Shown here piece by piece: positions 1-7,813 of a stretch of 64,000 bases of DNA. Positions within the stretch are counted from its first letter, which is position 1, and every line of letters starts with the position of its first letter. The DNA is from Flavobacterium sp. 245 (GTDB lineage: Bacteria; Bacteroidota; Bacteroidia; Flavobacteriales; Flavobacteriaceae). Where the stretch lies: assembly GCF_004362055.1 (NCBI RefSeq), contig NZ_SNXB01000013.1, positions 104,082-168,081 on the forward strand. The letters run 5' to 3'. The position numbers and the translations under genes were made by a program. The notes below the pieces were generated by a model. It ran no database searches, was not told the origin of the DNA, and saw only the letters and a program-made list of their open reading frames with translations.

Positions 1-28
1 ATCGCCTTTTTTATTAAAAAAAGACGAT
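1..28. terminator. Hairpin at left edge, probable terminator of transaldolase gene
   Basis: An inverted repeat with arms ATCG-C-CTTTTTT and AAAAAAG-A-CGAT lies just beyond the transaldolase stop codon. Its U-rich arms suit an intrinsic terminator. The sequence to the left is outside the window, so the T-tract cannot be checked. Confidence 0.5.
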
Positions 29-52
29 TTAATATTTATAAGAATCTGATTA

Positions 53-709
53 TTACTTATTTCCTTTTTCGAAATCAGCTACAAACTGAGCTAATCCTAT
101 ATCAGTTAAAGGATGTTTCAATAAACCAGTAATTGCAGATAATGGTCCAGTCATAACATCGGCACCGATTTTTGCACAGTTTACAATATGCATTGTGTGA
201 CGCACAGAAGCTGCCAAGATTTGAGTCTCGTAACCATAGTTATCATAAATCTCTCTAATTTCCTGAATTAAATTCAAACCATCAGTCGAGATATCATCTA
301 AACGTCCAACAAACGGAGAAACATAAGTTGCTCCTGCTTTTGCAGCCAATAAAGCCTGTCCTGCAGAAAAAACAAGCGTTACATTTGTTTTAATTCCTTT
401 ATCCGAAAAATATTTTGCAGCCATAACACCTTCTTTGGTCATCGGCAATTTTACTACGATTTGATCGTGCAATTCAGCTAATTCTTCACCTTCTTTGATC
501 ATTCCATCAAAATCCAATGCATTAACTTCAGCACTTACATCACCTTCCACAAGATTACAAATGTCAACATAATGCTTTAAAATGTTGTTCTTACCAGTAA
601 TCCCTTCTTTAGCCATCAACGATGGATTTGTTGTTACACCATCCAAAACACCTAAAGCTTGTGCTTCTTTAATTTGAGCTAAATTAGCTGTATCAATAAA
701 AAATTTCAT
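53..709 (-). CDS. tal: Transaldolase / fructose-6-phosphate aldolase-type enzyme
   Basis: This cytosolic class I aldolase of the short (about 220 aa) transaldolase group transfers a dihydroxyacetone unit between sugar phosphates in the non-oxidative pentose phosphate pathway. The 218-aa protein has Asp6 at the first strand, the TTNPSL motif at 26-31 and the Schiff-base lysine Lys87 in VVKLPMT, as in FSA/TalC proteins. The length is complete and the start ATG is unambiguous. The single-subdomain form cannot be separated from fructose-6-phosphate aldolase by sequence alone; transaldolase is the more likely activity because most such genes in the phylum serve that role. It stands alone, followed by a hairpin at the window edge. 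Confidence 0.9.
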   Translation of the reverse strand: MKFFIDTANLAQIKEAQALGVLDGVTTNPSLMAKEGITGKNNILKHYVDICNLVEGDVSAEVNALDFDGMIKEGEELAELHDQIVVKLPMTKEGVMAAKYFSDKGIKTNVTLVFSAGQALLAAKAGATYVSPFVGRLDDISTDGLNLIQEIREIYDNYGYETQILAASVRHTMHIVNCAKIGADVMTGPLSAITGLLKHPLTDIGLAQFVADFEKGNK

Positions 710-742
710 AATTTATATATTTATAATTGTGTTGAACATTAT

Positions 743-866
743 CAGGGCGTGACCTTATTTACAAAAGGCGCACTCAGCAAGCAGCTTATACGCGCCTTCT
801 GCAAATAAGGTCGGGCTATACGCACTACTTCGGTAGTTAGCTTCTATCCCTCACGCAAACTCAGCT
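743..866. repeat. Intergenic hairpin repeat, family B, copy 1
   Basis: Arms of 21 bp at 751-771 and 792-812 pair with two mismatches. They are followed by CGGGCTATACGC and, further on, CTATCCCTCACGC. The second copy near 54.2 kb carries the same CGGGCTAT-CG and CTATCCCTCACG blocks around a different hairpin. The element fills the gap between the transaldolase start and the upstream lipoprotein gene. Confidence 0.75.
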
Positions 867-879
867 GCAAAATTACAAC

Positions 880-1953
880 TTAGAATCTAAACTTAGCACC
901 AATAGCCAAATCAATTCGCCATAAATTTTCTAATTCTTCTTTATCAAGCTTCTCAGTATATGTCGTACCATCTGCATACGTATACTTTAATTTCTTCAAT
1001 GTTCCACCAACGAAACTAACCTGCGGTCCTAATAAAAAATGAGGCGTTATTCTAAAATGATATCCCATTCCGGCAATCATACCCAAATTAGACCCTGTTA
1101 TTTTTACCGGATAACCAGCAACGCCAGCATTATTTTTATAAGCCAAATATCCTATCGCTAACTCCAAATTGGCCTCACCAACTCTCGCACGCTGATCTTC
1201 AGTCATTATAAAAGAAGGTCCAATAAACGAAATTGTGATATCATCACTAAAATCTCCTTGAACATTTGATCCATCTCCAATAGTAACTATCTGGTCATAA
1301 ATTGTCCCTGAAGATTTATAAACGTTATATTTCAAACCAAATCCTCTTTTGCCTTCTTTAAGATAATAAGCACTTACATCATAACTCAATCCCGATTTTA
1401 ATTTTCTATAATACTCTTTTTGCTCCGAATTTAATCCGTCTGGCGACGAAGCAACTCTAAAACTTTGTCCAACATTAGCTGTTATTAAAAATTTAGAAGT
1501 TTTAAACCCATAACCCGGACCATAAACAACCTCATTAGCTGTAACAACTTTCGAACTCGAAATTGGCTGAACAGTATCTTTCGTAATTTTAGGCTGATTA
1601 TAATCAGCAGTATTTTCAATACGCAGCAAATCAGCATTAATTCGATGGCAAGTACTACCAAATGTACTAGGATACAAATGTTCTGTAATCAATAACGCAT
1701 TAGCACCATTTTTACGAGCTTCGCTTTTTGCCTTTTCAAGCACTGTATTTAAATCACAATTTGTAGTAAAACCAGTGTCTCCAATTTTTGTAGTTCCAAT
1801 TTTGCTATAAGTTGAAGGAAGCTCCGATTTAGCATTAAAAACGACAACTTTATCAGTTTCATTTAATTTTTCATGTTTTTCAGCAACAGAAGTTCTGATT
1901 TTTGGAGAGCAAGAACAAAAAGCAATCGTAACAAGCAGTAAAAGGTATTTCAT
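880..1953 (-). CDS. Lipoprotein with RcsF-like N-terminal region and C-terminal beta-barrel-like region
   Basis: The 357-aa protein starts with a lipoprotein signal (MKYLLLLVTIAFCSC), so it should be lipid-anchored. Residues about 35-110 hold two cysteines and an A..K.GANALLI pattern that recalls RcsF/YbjQ-type small envelope domains; this likeness is my inference and is weak. Residues about 150-357 are rich in alternating hydrophobic and aromatic strands and end in KFRF, as expected of an outer-membrane barrel with a terminal Phe. The function is unknown. It stands alone between an SDR gene and transaldolase, separated from the latter by a repeat. Confidence 0.6.
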   Translation of the reverse strand: MKYLLLLVTIAFCSCSPKIRTSVAEKHEKLNETDKVVVFNAKSELPSTYSKIGTTKIGDTGFTTNCDLNTVLEKAKSEARKNGANALLITEHLYPSTFGSTCHRINADLLRIENTADYNQPKITKDTVQPISSSKVVTANEVVYGPGYGFKTSKFLITANVGQSFRVASSPDGLNSEQKEYYRKLKSGLSYDVSAYYLKEGKRGFGLKYNVYKSSGTIYDQIVTIGDGSNVQGDFSDDITISFIGPSFIMTEDQRARVGEANLELAIGYLAYKNNAGVAGYPVKITGSNLGMIAGMGYHFRITPHFLLGPQVSFVGGTLKKLKYTYADGTTYTEKLDKEELENLWRIDLAIGAKFRF

Positions 1954-1970
1954 TTTGGGGTTAAATAATT

Positions 1971-2774
1971 TTATAATTTATAGTGGTTCATTAACATTTT
2001 CTCGTACACTTTATCCGGAAGTGCACGTTTCAAAACAATCGAAAACTTCTGCATAAAAACACCTACTTTATAATGCACTTTAGGCTTGTCTTTTTGAATG
2101 ATTTTGTAAATAGCTTCGGCCATTTCATTTGGGTTGCTTCCTGCATCAACATGCTCATTCATTGTTGCAAGCGTATCTCCGTACACTTTTTCATAAGCAG
2201 AACCTTTTATAACTGGCGCATGATAACGTCCTGATGCGATATTGGTTGCAAAATCTCCCGGAGCAACGTTTGTAATTTCAACTCCAAATTGCTTTACTTC
2301 CATTCTCAAAGCCTCAGTAATTAACTCCAAAGCTCCTTTTGAAGCCGAATAAACACTTCTATAAGGCAATCCCATATAAGCGGCAATCGAAGTAATATTT
2401 ATAATCAAACCCGATTTTTGCTCACGCATTTGTGGCAAAACCGCTTTCATTACCTCAATTGGTCCAAAAAAATTGGTTTCAAAATTATTTTTGATTTCCT
2501 CCATCGGAATTTCTTCTAAAGGACCAGTAATTCCAACGCCAGCATTATTGATGACAATATCTAATCGTCCTGAGATTTCAATGATTTTTGAAACGGCAGT
2601 TTTAATAGAATCGGCATTTCGAACATCTAAAGCCACTAATGGAAAAATAGAATTCAGCACTTTTTCAGGATTCCTGCTGGTTCCATAAACTACAAAACCT
2701 TTTTTGTGTAAAAATTCTCCAATTGATTTTCCAATCCCTGAGGATCCTCCGGTAATTAAAACGACTTTACTCAT
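1971..2774 (-). CDS. SDR family NAD(P)-dependent oxidoreductase
   Basis: This is a classical short-chain dehydrogenase/reductase of 267 aa. The cofactor motif TGGSSGIG is at 8-15, NNAG at 76-79, and the catalytic residues are Ser129, Tyr142 and Lys146 (YSASK). The Rossmann fold and length match classical SDRs acting on alcohols, ketones or sterol/retinol-like substrates. The substrate cannot be read from sequence. It is 17 bp upstream of the lipoprotein gene on the same strand, so the two may be co-transcribed. Confidence 0.88.
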   Translation of the reverse strand: MSKVVLITGGSSGIGKSIGEFLHKKGFVVYGTSRNPEKVLNSIFPLVALDVRNADSIKTAVSKIIEISGRLDIVINNAGVGITGPLEEIPMEEIKNNFETNFFGPIEVMKAVLPQMREQKSGLIINITSIAAYMGLPYRSVYSASKGALELITEALRMEVKQFGVEITNVAPGDFATNIASGRYHAPVIKGSAYEKVYGDTLATMNEHVDAGSNPNEMAEAIYKIIQKDKPKVHYKVGVFMQKFSIVLKRALPDKVYEKMLMNHYKL

Positions 2775-2947
2775 TTGCTGGTTAGATGTTAAATATTATA
2801 AGTTAAATATGATGTATCATAAAATAGAAACTAATGCAGTAGTTAAAAACATTTTACCTCTAACATATAACTTCTCACTCTAGGAAAGTTCCAAAAATAA
2901 AAAAATCCTCCCGAAGGAAGACTACATTTAAATTAATTCTAAAAAAA

Positions 2948-2969
2948 AATCTGAATAAAAATTCAGATT
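2948..2969 (-). terminator. Intrinsic terminator of SRP RNA gene
   Basis: Read on the minus strand, AATCTGAAT and ATTCAGATT form a hairpin with a short A/T loop and run into a T-tract, directly after the 3' end of the SRP RNA. Confidence 0.8.
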
Positions 2970-2978
2970 AAAAAAAAT

Positions 2979-3071
2979 GGCAAGCGACCTACATCGCACC
3001 GCTCAACCACGTACCCTTGCTATGTTCCCATCCTGGGGGAGTCTGCAGGAGCTGGTCGTGTAGGACTTGCC
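2979..3071 (-). ncRNA. ffs: Signal recognition particle RNA, small bacterial type (4.5S)
   Basis: The 93-nt minus-strand RNA begins GGCAAGUCCU and ends GGUCGCUUGCC, so its ends pair. The centre has the SRP helix-8 signature: CCAGGAUGGGAACAUAGCAAGGGUA contains the asymmetric loop and GGAA-type tetraloop region bound by Ffh. The RNA pairs with Ffh for co-translational membrane targeting. A near-consensus promoter lies 5 bp before it and a hairpin terminator follows. Confidence 0.93.
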
Positions 3072-3075
3072 GGTG

Positions 3076-3105
3076 CAAATATACAATCTTTTTATATTTT
3101 TGCAA
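3076..3105 (-). promoter_or_regulatory. Promoter of SRP RNA gene (Bacteroidota -33/-7)
   Basis: On the minus strand TTG (3105-3103) is separated by 19 bp from TATATTTG (3083-3076), matching the known TTG / TAnnTTTG consensus. The predicted start site falls at the GGCAAG 5' end of the RNA, so promoter and RNA boundaries support each other. Confidence 0.85.
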
Positions 3106-3160
3106 GAGCTTTGTTGCTATAAAAATATCGTCGTATATTGGCTTATTCAAATTTTAAACT

Positions 3161-4213
3161 ATGAAAAAATATAACTTCCTAACTGTCATTTTATTAGGAA
3201 TCACATTAATTGGATGTGGAGATAAAAATAAAGGTGAAAATTCTTTATTTAATATTGATGATACTGCTTTTCCAGCGCATTTTACGCAAAAAGAAGCCAT
3301 TTCAATTGGAATTTTAAACCCAAAATCGAAAGAAATCGATAGCATTGCCTACTTTGTAAATGACAAAAAAGTGGGAAGCACAAAAGCTGCTGAAAAATTT
3401 AAATTTGAATTAAAAGATCAAAAACTAGGCTACCAATACTTAAAAGCTGTTGTTTATTTTGGTTCAGATTCATCAGATGCGACCAAAAGAATTGAATTAG
3501 TTTCTGATATTCAACCGAAATTATTAAAGTATAAAGTTGTAAATACTTACGCACACGATAAAAAATCTTTCACAGAAGGCTTCGAATTCTATAATGATAC
3601 TTTATATGAAAGCACAGGACAAGAAGGTGCTTCATTCATAAAAAAATACGATTACAAAACTGGAAAAATTTTCAAGCAAATTGATCTTGACCAACAATAT
3701 TTTGGAGAAGGAATCACCTTTATAAATGGTAAATTATTTCAGTTAACGTACAAAAATAAAAAAGGGTTTATCTATAATGCTAAAACATTAAAACTCGAAA
3801 AAACTTTTGATTACGAAAAAGATATTGAAGGCTGGGGAATGACAAATGACGGAAAATACATTTATCAAACCGATGGAACTGAAAAAATTTGGAAAGTTGA
3901 TCCTTCAACTCAAAAAATGATTGATTATATCAACGTTTATTCAGGAGAATCTAAAATTAAAGCTGTTAATGAAATTGAATGGATAGATGGCAAAATCTAT
4001 TCAAATGTATGGTTCAAAGACGCCATTGCAGTTGTAAATCCTACTTCTGGAGCAGTTGAAGGAATTTTAGATATGTCAGGCTTACGCAAGTTTATGACCG
4101 ATATCACTAAAGATGATGTTCTAAACGGAATAGCTTACAATCCTAAAACAAAAACTATTTTTGTTACTGGTAAAAACTGGAGCAAAATGTTTGAAATTAC
4201 AGTTTCAGAATAA
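3161..4213 (+). CDS. Glutaminyl-peptide cyclotransferase (glutamine cyclotransferase family), lipoprotein
   Basis: The 350-aa protein has a lipoprotein signal (MKKYNFLTVILLGITLIGC), a spacer of about 100 residues, then a beta-propeller of the glutamine cyclotransferase family. Recognisable stretches are FTEGFEFYNDTLYESTGQEG near 145, GWGMTNDGKYIYQTDG near 225 and NEIEWIDGKIYSNVWF near 270. The family converts N-terminal Gln of peptides or proteins to pyroglutamate; here it would act in the periplasm or at the cell surface. It has its own upstream region, divergent from the SRP RNA, and a TATATTGG box 20 bp before the start is a possible -7 element. Confidence 0.85.
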   Translation: MKKYNFLTVILLGITLIGCGDKNKGENSLFNIDDTAFPAHFTQKEAISIGILNPKSKEIDSIAYFVNDKKVGSTKAAEKFKFELKDQKLGYQYLKAVVYFGSDSSDATKRIELVSDIQPKLLKYKVVNTYAHDKKSFTEGFEFYNDTLYESTGQEGASFIKKYDYKTGKIFKQIDLDQQYFGEGITFINGKLFQLTYKNKKGFIYNAKTLKLEKTFDYEKDIEGWGMTNDGKYIYQTDGTEKIWKVDPSTQKMIDYINVYSGESKIKAVNEIEWIDGKIYSNVWFKDAIAVVNPTSGAVEGILDMSGLRKFMTDITKDDVLNGIAYNPKTKTIFVTGKNWSKMFEITVSE

Positions 4214-4257
4214 CAATAAAGCAATATTCAAATTTTTAAATTCCAAATTCCAATATC

Positions 4258-4331
4258 TTGACACAGATTTCACGGATTAGTTCGTGATAATTTGTGACTC
4301 GACCGTATGGGAACAGGCGAAGCAAATTTGT
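4258..4331. repeat. Relic of hairpin repeats (families E and C) before hutI
   Basis: ACACAGATTTCACGGATTA resembles the CCACAGATTA element seen near 52-57 kb. It is joined to CTCGACCGTATGGGAACAGG plus CGAAGCAAAT, a diverged match to the left half of the family C element near 63.8 kb. Reading frame through this relic gives the false 15-residue extension of hutI. Confidence 0.6.
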
Positions 4332-4351
4332 GTTTTATAACAATACCAATA

Positions 4352-5590
4352 ATGACAACATTAATTACAAACATACAGGAACTGCTTCAAGTACGTGAAA
4401 CTTCAATTTCTAAAGTTTCAGGAGCTGAAATGGCACAACTTCCTACAATAAAAAATGCCTTTTTATTCCTAAAAGATAATTTGATTGAAGATTTTGGAAC
4501 AATGGAAAATCTTCCAGAAATCAAAGCAGATAAAATTATAGACGCGACCGGAAGAGTAGTTTTACCTTCTTGGTGTGACAGCCACACGCATATTGTATAT
4601 GCAGGAAATCGCGAGCAGGAATTTGTCGACCGCATCAACGGATTATCTTATGAAGAAATTGCCAATCGCGGCGGCGGTATTTTAAACTCAGCTAAAAAAC
4701 TAAACGAAACGTCTGAAGAAGAAATTTACAAGCAATCTAAAATTCGTTTAGAAGAAGTAATGCATTTAGGAACTGGCGCAGTCGAAATAAAATCAGGATA
4801 CGGATTAACAGTTGAAGGCGAATTAAAAATGCTTCGTGTTATAAAAAAACTGGCCGAAAATTATCCGATTGCAATAAAAGCTACTTTTCTAGGCGCACAT
4901 GCTTTCCCTACGCACTATAAAGAAAACAAAACAGGCTATATTGACGAAATCATCACGAAAATGCTTCCAGAAATTACCAAAAACAAACTAGCCGATTATG
5001 TTGATGTTTTCTGCGAAACTGGTTATTTTTCTCTTGAAGAAACAGAAAAAATTATGGAAGCCGGAATTCAATTTGGTTTAAAACCAAAAATTCATGTAAA
5101 CCAATTTAATTCTATTGGAGGTATTCAGTCAGGAATCAAATTTAACGCTCTTTCTGTCGATCATCTTGAAATAATGAACCCAGAAGACATTGAAGCCTTA
5201 AAAGGCACAGAAACAATGCCTGTTGCATTGCCATCATGTTCTTATTTTTTAAGCATTCCGTACACGCCGGCTCGTGAAATGATAAAAGCGGGATTACCTC
5301 TAGCATTAGCCACAGATTTCAATCCGGGCTCTACTCCATCCGGAAATATGAACTTTGTCGTTGCTACAGCTTGCATCAAAATGAAAATGACGCCAGAAGA
5401 AGCAATAAACGCCGCAACAATCAATGGCGCATATGCAATGGGGCTTTCAGAAACTCATGGAAGTATTACAAAAGGCAAAAAGGCTAATTTAATTTTGACA
5501 AAACCAATTTCTTCTTATTACCAAATTCCGTATGCTTTTGGCAGTAATTTAATTGAAAGTGTTTTTCTTGACGGCAAAATTTTAGAATAA
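4352..5590 (+). CDS. hutI: Imidazolonepropionase (histidine degradation)
   Basis: This amidohydrolase opens imidazolone-5-propanoate to N-formimidoyl-L-glutamate, step three of histidine degradation. The 412-aa form starting MTTLITNIQELLQ is complete. The metal-binding DSHTH motif is at 76-80, followed by the hutI-typical YAGNREQEF and NRGGGI segments, KIHVNQFN, and the ATDFNPGS metal-aspartate region. An in-frame ATG 15 codons upstream lies in a repeat relic, so I take the ATG at 4352. It converges on a coiled-coil gene, with hutG on the far side. hutU and hutH are not in the window. Confidence 0.95.
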   Translation: MTTLITNIQELLQVRETSISKVSGAEMAQLPTIKNAFLFLKDNLIEDFGTMENLPEIKADKIIDATGRVVLPSWCDSHTHIVYAGNREQEFVDRINGLSYEEIANRGGGILNSAKKLNETSEEEIYKQSKIRLEEVMHLGTGAVEIKSGYGLTVEGELKMLRVIKKLAENYPIAIKATFLGAHAFPTHYKENKTGYIDEIITKMLPEITKNKLADYVDVFCETGYFSLEETEKIMEAGIQFGLKPKIHVNQFNSIGGIQSGIKFNALSVDHLEIMNPEDIEALKGTETMPVALPSCSYFLSIPYTPAREMIKAGLPLALATDFNPGSTPSGNMNFVVATACIKMKMTPEEAINAATINGAYAMGLSETHGSITKGKKANLILTKPISSYYQIPYAFGSNLIESVFLDGKILE

Positions 5591-5605
5591 AAATTATCCA
5601 TAAAA

Positions 5606-5633
5606 AAAGGTCTGTGAAAACTCACAGACCTTT
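5606..5633. terminator. Bidirectional terminator between hutI and coiled-coil gene
   Basis: Perfect 12-bp arms (AAAGGTCTGTGA and its complement) surround a 4-nt loop with A-rich and T-rich flanks, in the gap of two convergent genes. Confidence 0.85.
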
Positions 5634-5665
5634 AATATCAAAGTGGTATTATCCTTTGGCAAATA

Positions 5666-6544
5666 TTATCTTAAGTTGAAGCTAGTTTTAGAAACTAATT
5701 CATCGTTATCAAATACATTGATAAAATAAGCACCTTTTTCAAAATCTTTACCAAGTAAATCTTCAGAAACCTGAACTGTTTTATTTTCGTATTTTACTGT
5801 AGTTTTAAAACTGTAAGTTAAAGAGTTATCACCAAAATTTTCAGTTTTCTTCTCGCCCAAAACATTGTTTTTGCTATCAATAACTTGAACATAATACGTT
5901 TTGTCACCAGATTTTGCGATTGAATTTTCAGCAATTGTAAAACTTACTTTCAATACATCAGCACGGCTTGCTTTATCAGTTTCAATTTGTTTACCAGAAC
6001 CTTTTACTTTATAAGCAATAGTTTTAGTATTTAAAACAGATAATTTAGATCCTTTTTCAACAGTTTTAGCCAATTCTTCGTTTTGACCTACTAATACTTC
6101 GTTGTACTTTTTAGACTCTCCTAATACTACAATAGTACTATCTCTCTGATTTGTTAAAACACCATTTTGTTTTTTCAACTCATCATTTTCAGCAACTAAA
6201 GTTTTCATTTTGCCCTGCATCGCCTGAACTTGAGATCTGTATTTAGAGACATCTCCTTTTGATTTATTCAAATCATCCATAAGAGCTACTACTTTATCTC
6301 TCTCTTGAATCAATTCATCAGACATTGAAGTATTTTCAGCAATTGCAGCATCATAAGTTGCTTTCAATTCTTGTAAATCTTTCATAACAGATTCTTTTTC
6401 TGTCATTGTAGTGGTAAGCTCAGTTTTAACTACTTCTGTATCAGAAGACAATTTAAAAATATACACTAAACTACCAATCAGTAGGACTGCTAAAACAGCG
6501 ATTACCGCTTTTAGACTTGAGTTGTTGTTCTTTGGGTTTTCCAT
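5666..6544 (-). CDS. Membrane-anchored coiled-coil protein of unknown function
   Basis: The 292-aa protein has a single transmembrane segment at about residues 13-30 (AVIAVLAVLLIGSLVYIF) after a short polar N-terminus. Residues about 40-160 are a long heptad-rich coiled coil, and the C-terminal region of about 125 residues looks like a beta-rich domain (TYYVQVIDSKNNVLGEK). The topology suggests a cytoplasmic N-terminus with the rest in the periplasm. I recognise no enzymatic motif. It lies between two hut genes but on the opposite strand, and I see no reason to link it to histidine use. It has its own promoter region, shared divergently with hutG. Confidence 0.7.
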   Translation of the reverse strand: MENPKNNNSSLKAVIAVLAVLLIGSLVYIFKLSSDTEVVKTELTTTMTEKESVMKDLQELKATYDAAIAENTSMSDELIQERDKVVALMDDLNKSKGDVSKYRSQVQAMQGKMKTLVAENDELKKQNGVLTNQRDSTIVVLGESKKYNEVLVGQNEELAKTVEKGSKLSVLNTKTIAYKVKGSGKQIETDKASRADVLKVSFTIAENSIAKSGDKTYYVQVIDSKNNVLGEKKTENFGDNSLTYSFKTTVKYENKTVQVSEDLLGKDFEKGAYFINVFDNDELVSKTSFNLR

Positions 6545-6616
6545 ATTTAATAATTTTCTTTATTAACAAATTTAAGAATTAATATATCGTAATAACGTAA
6601 GTTGTCACAATTATAT

Positions 6617-6624
6617 TATTTTTG
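6617..6624 (+). promoter_or_regulatory. -7 box before hutG
   Basis: TATTTTTG is a full match to TAnnTTTG, 17 bp before the hutG start. The nearest TTG is only 12 bp upstream, closer than the usual 17-23 bp, so the -33 element is unclear. Confidence 0.5.
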
Positions 6625-6641
6625 AGCAATATTTTTTTTAT

Positions 6642-7688
6642 ATGGAGAAATTAATTCCTTTTACTATTAATGATTTAGCTAAAGTTACCAACCACCGAAG
6701 TGGTGAAATTAAATTTGGCGAGAAGATGATTGTCATTCCAAAAGAAGCCGACAAAGTAAAATTCTTGACCGAAAGCGAGGCTAAATATGTACTTTTAGGA
6801 ATTCCTGAAGATATTGGCGTGCGTGCAAATTACGGCCGTCCTGGCGCTGCATCGGCGTGGGAAAGTGCCATAAAAAGCATTGCCAATATTCAGCACAATC
6901 GTTTTTCAAAAGGCAGCCAAATAATTGTTTTAGGTCAAATAAATGTTTCGCAGGAAATGCGTGATGTTGAAAATCTAGATTTTAACGACATTGACGACCG
7001 CTCAAAATTGAGCCAGCTGGTTGAAAAAATAGACAAAGAAGTTTCACATATTATATTCACAATCATAAAAGCCGGAAAAACTCCAATTATCATTGGCGGA
7101 GGCCATAATAATGCATACGGAAATATTAAAGGTTCGGCTCTTGCCAAAGGAAAACCTATCAATGCAATCAACTTTGACGCGCATTCCGATTTCAGAATTC
7201 TTGAAGGCCGTCATAGCGGCAATGGATTTTCATACGCATATGAAGAGGGTTTCCTTAAAAAATATTTCATCTTCGGATTACACGAAAATTACACTTCAAA
7301 AAGCGTTTTGGATGTTATCAAAAAACTAGAAGATCGTGTACGTTATAATACATACGACAGTGTAAATATCCGAAAGGAAAAAGATTTTACCCGAGAAATG
7401 GCTTTGGCTCTAGAGTTTATTAAAAATGATTCTTTTGGAATTGAAATTGATTTAGATGCTATCCCAAACATTGCCAGCAGTGCCATGACAATAAGTGGAT
7501 TTTCGGTAGAAGAACTGCGTCAGTTTGTGTCCTTTTTTGGTCAGAATAAAAATGCCGCTTATCTTCATATTTGCGAAGGCGCTCCAGATTTAGCCGATTC
7601 TCCAAATAATAATTTAATTGGAAAATTGATTGGCTATCTGATTACTGATTTCATAAAAGCAAATAACGAAAAAGAAAAATCTAACTGA
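6642..7688 (+). CDS. hutG: Formimidoylglutamase (arginase family)
   Basis: This ureohydrolase-fold enzyme should cleave N-formimidoyl-L-glutamate to glutamate and formamide, the last step of histidine degradation. The 348-aa protein has the manganese ligands of the arginase family: His155 in GGGHNN, Asp179/His181/Asp183 in NFDAHSDF, and Asp270/Asp272 in EIDLDAI. Placement next to hutI favours hutG over arginase or agmatinase. The length exceeds classical agmatinases because of an N-terminal region of about 45 residues. All metal ligands are present, so it should be active. Confidence 0.88.
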   Translation: MEKLIPFTINDLAKVTNHRSGEIKFGEKMIVIPKEADKVKFLTESEAKYVLLGIPEDIGVRANYGRPGAASAWESAIKSIANIQHNRFSKGSQIIVLGQINVSQEMRDVENLDFNDIDDRSKLSQLVEKIDKEVSHIIFTIIKAGKTPIIIGGGHNNAYGNIKGSALAKGKPINAINFDAHSDFRILEGRHSGNGFSYAYEEGFLKKYFIFGLHENYTSKSVLDVIKKLEDRVRYNTYDSVNIRKEKDFTREMALALEFIKNDSFGIEIDLDAIPNIASSAMTISGFSVEELRQFVSFFGQNKNAAYLHICEGAPDLADSPNNNLIGKLIGYLITDFIKANNEKEKSN

Positions 7689-7760
7689 AGCTCAACTGGC
7701 TTAAAACCACACATTTTTCAAATAATACAAGATTCAAATAAAGGATTGACCGATTAAACC

Positions 7761-7768
7761 TATCTTTG
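7761..7768 (+). promoter_or_regulatory. -7 box before DEAD-box helicase gene
   Basis: TATCTTTG matches TAnnTTTG, 45 bp before the start. A TTG at 7746-7748 is 12 bp upstream, shorter than the usual spacer. Confidence 0.5.
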
Positions 7769-7813
7769 CACAGAATTTTTAGTGCTTAAAACTAAATTCT
7801 TAATACCTAAGAT

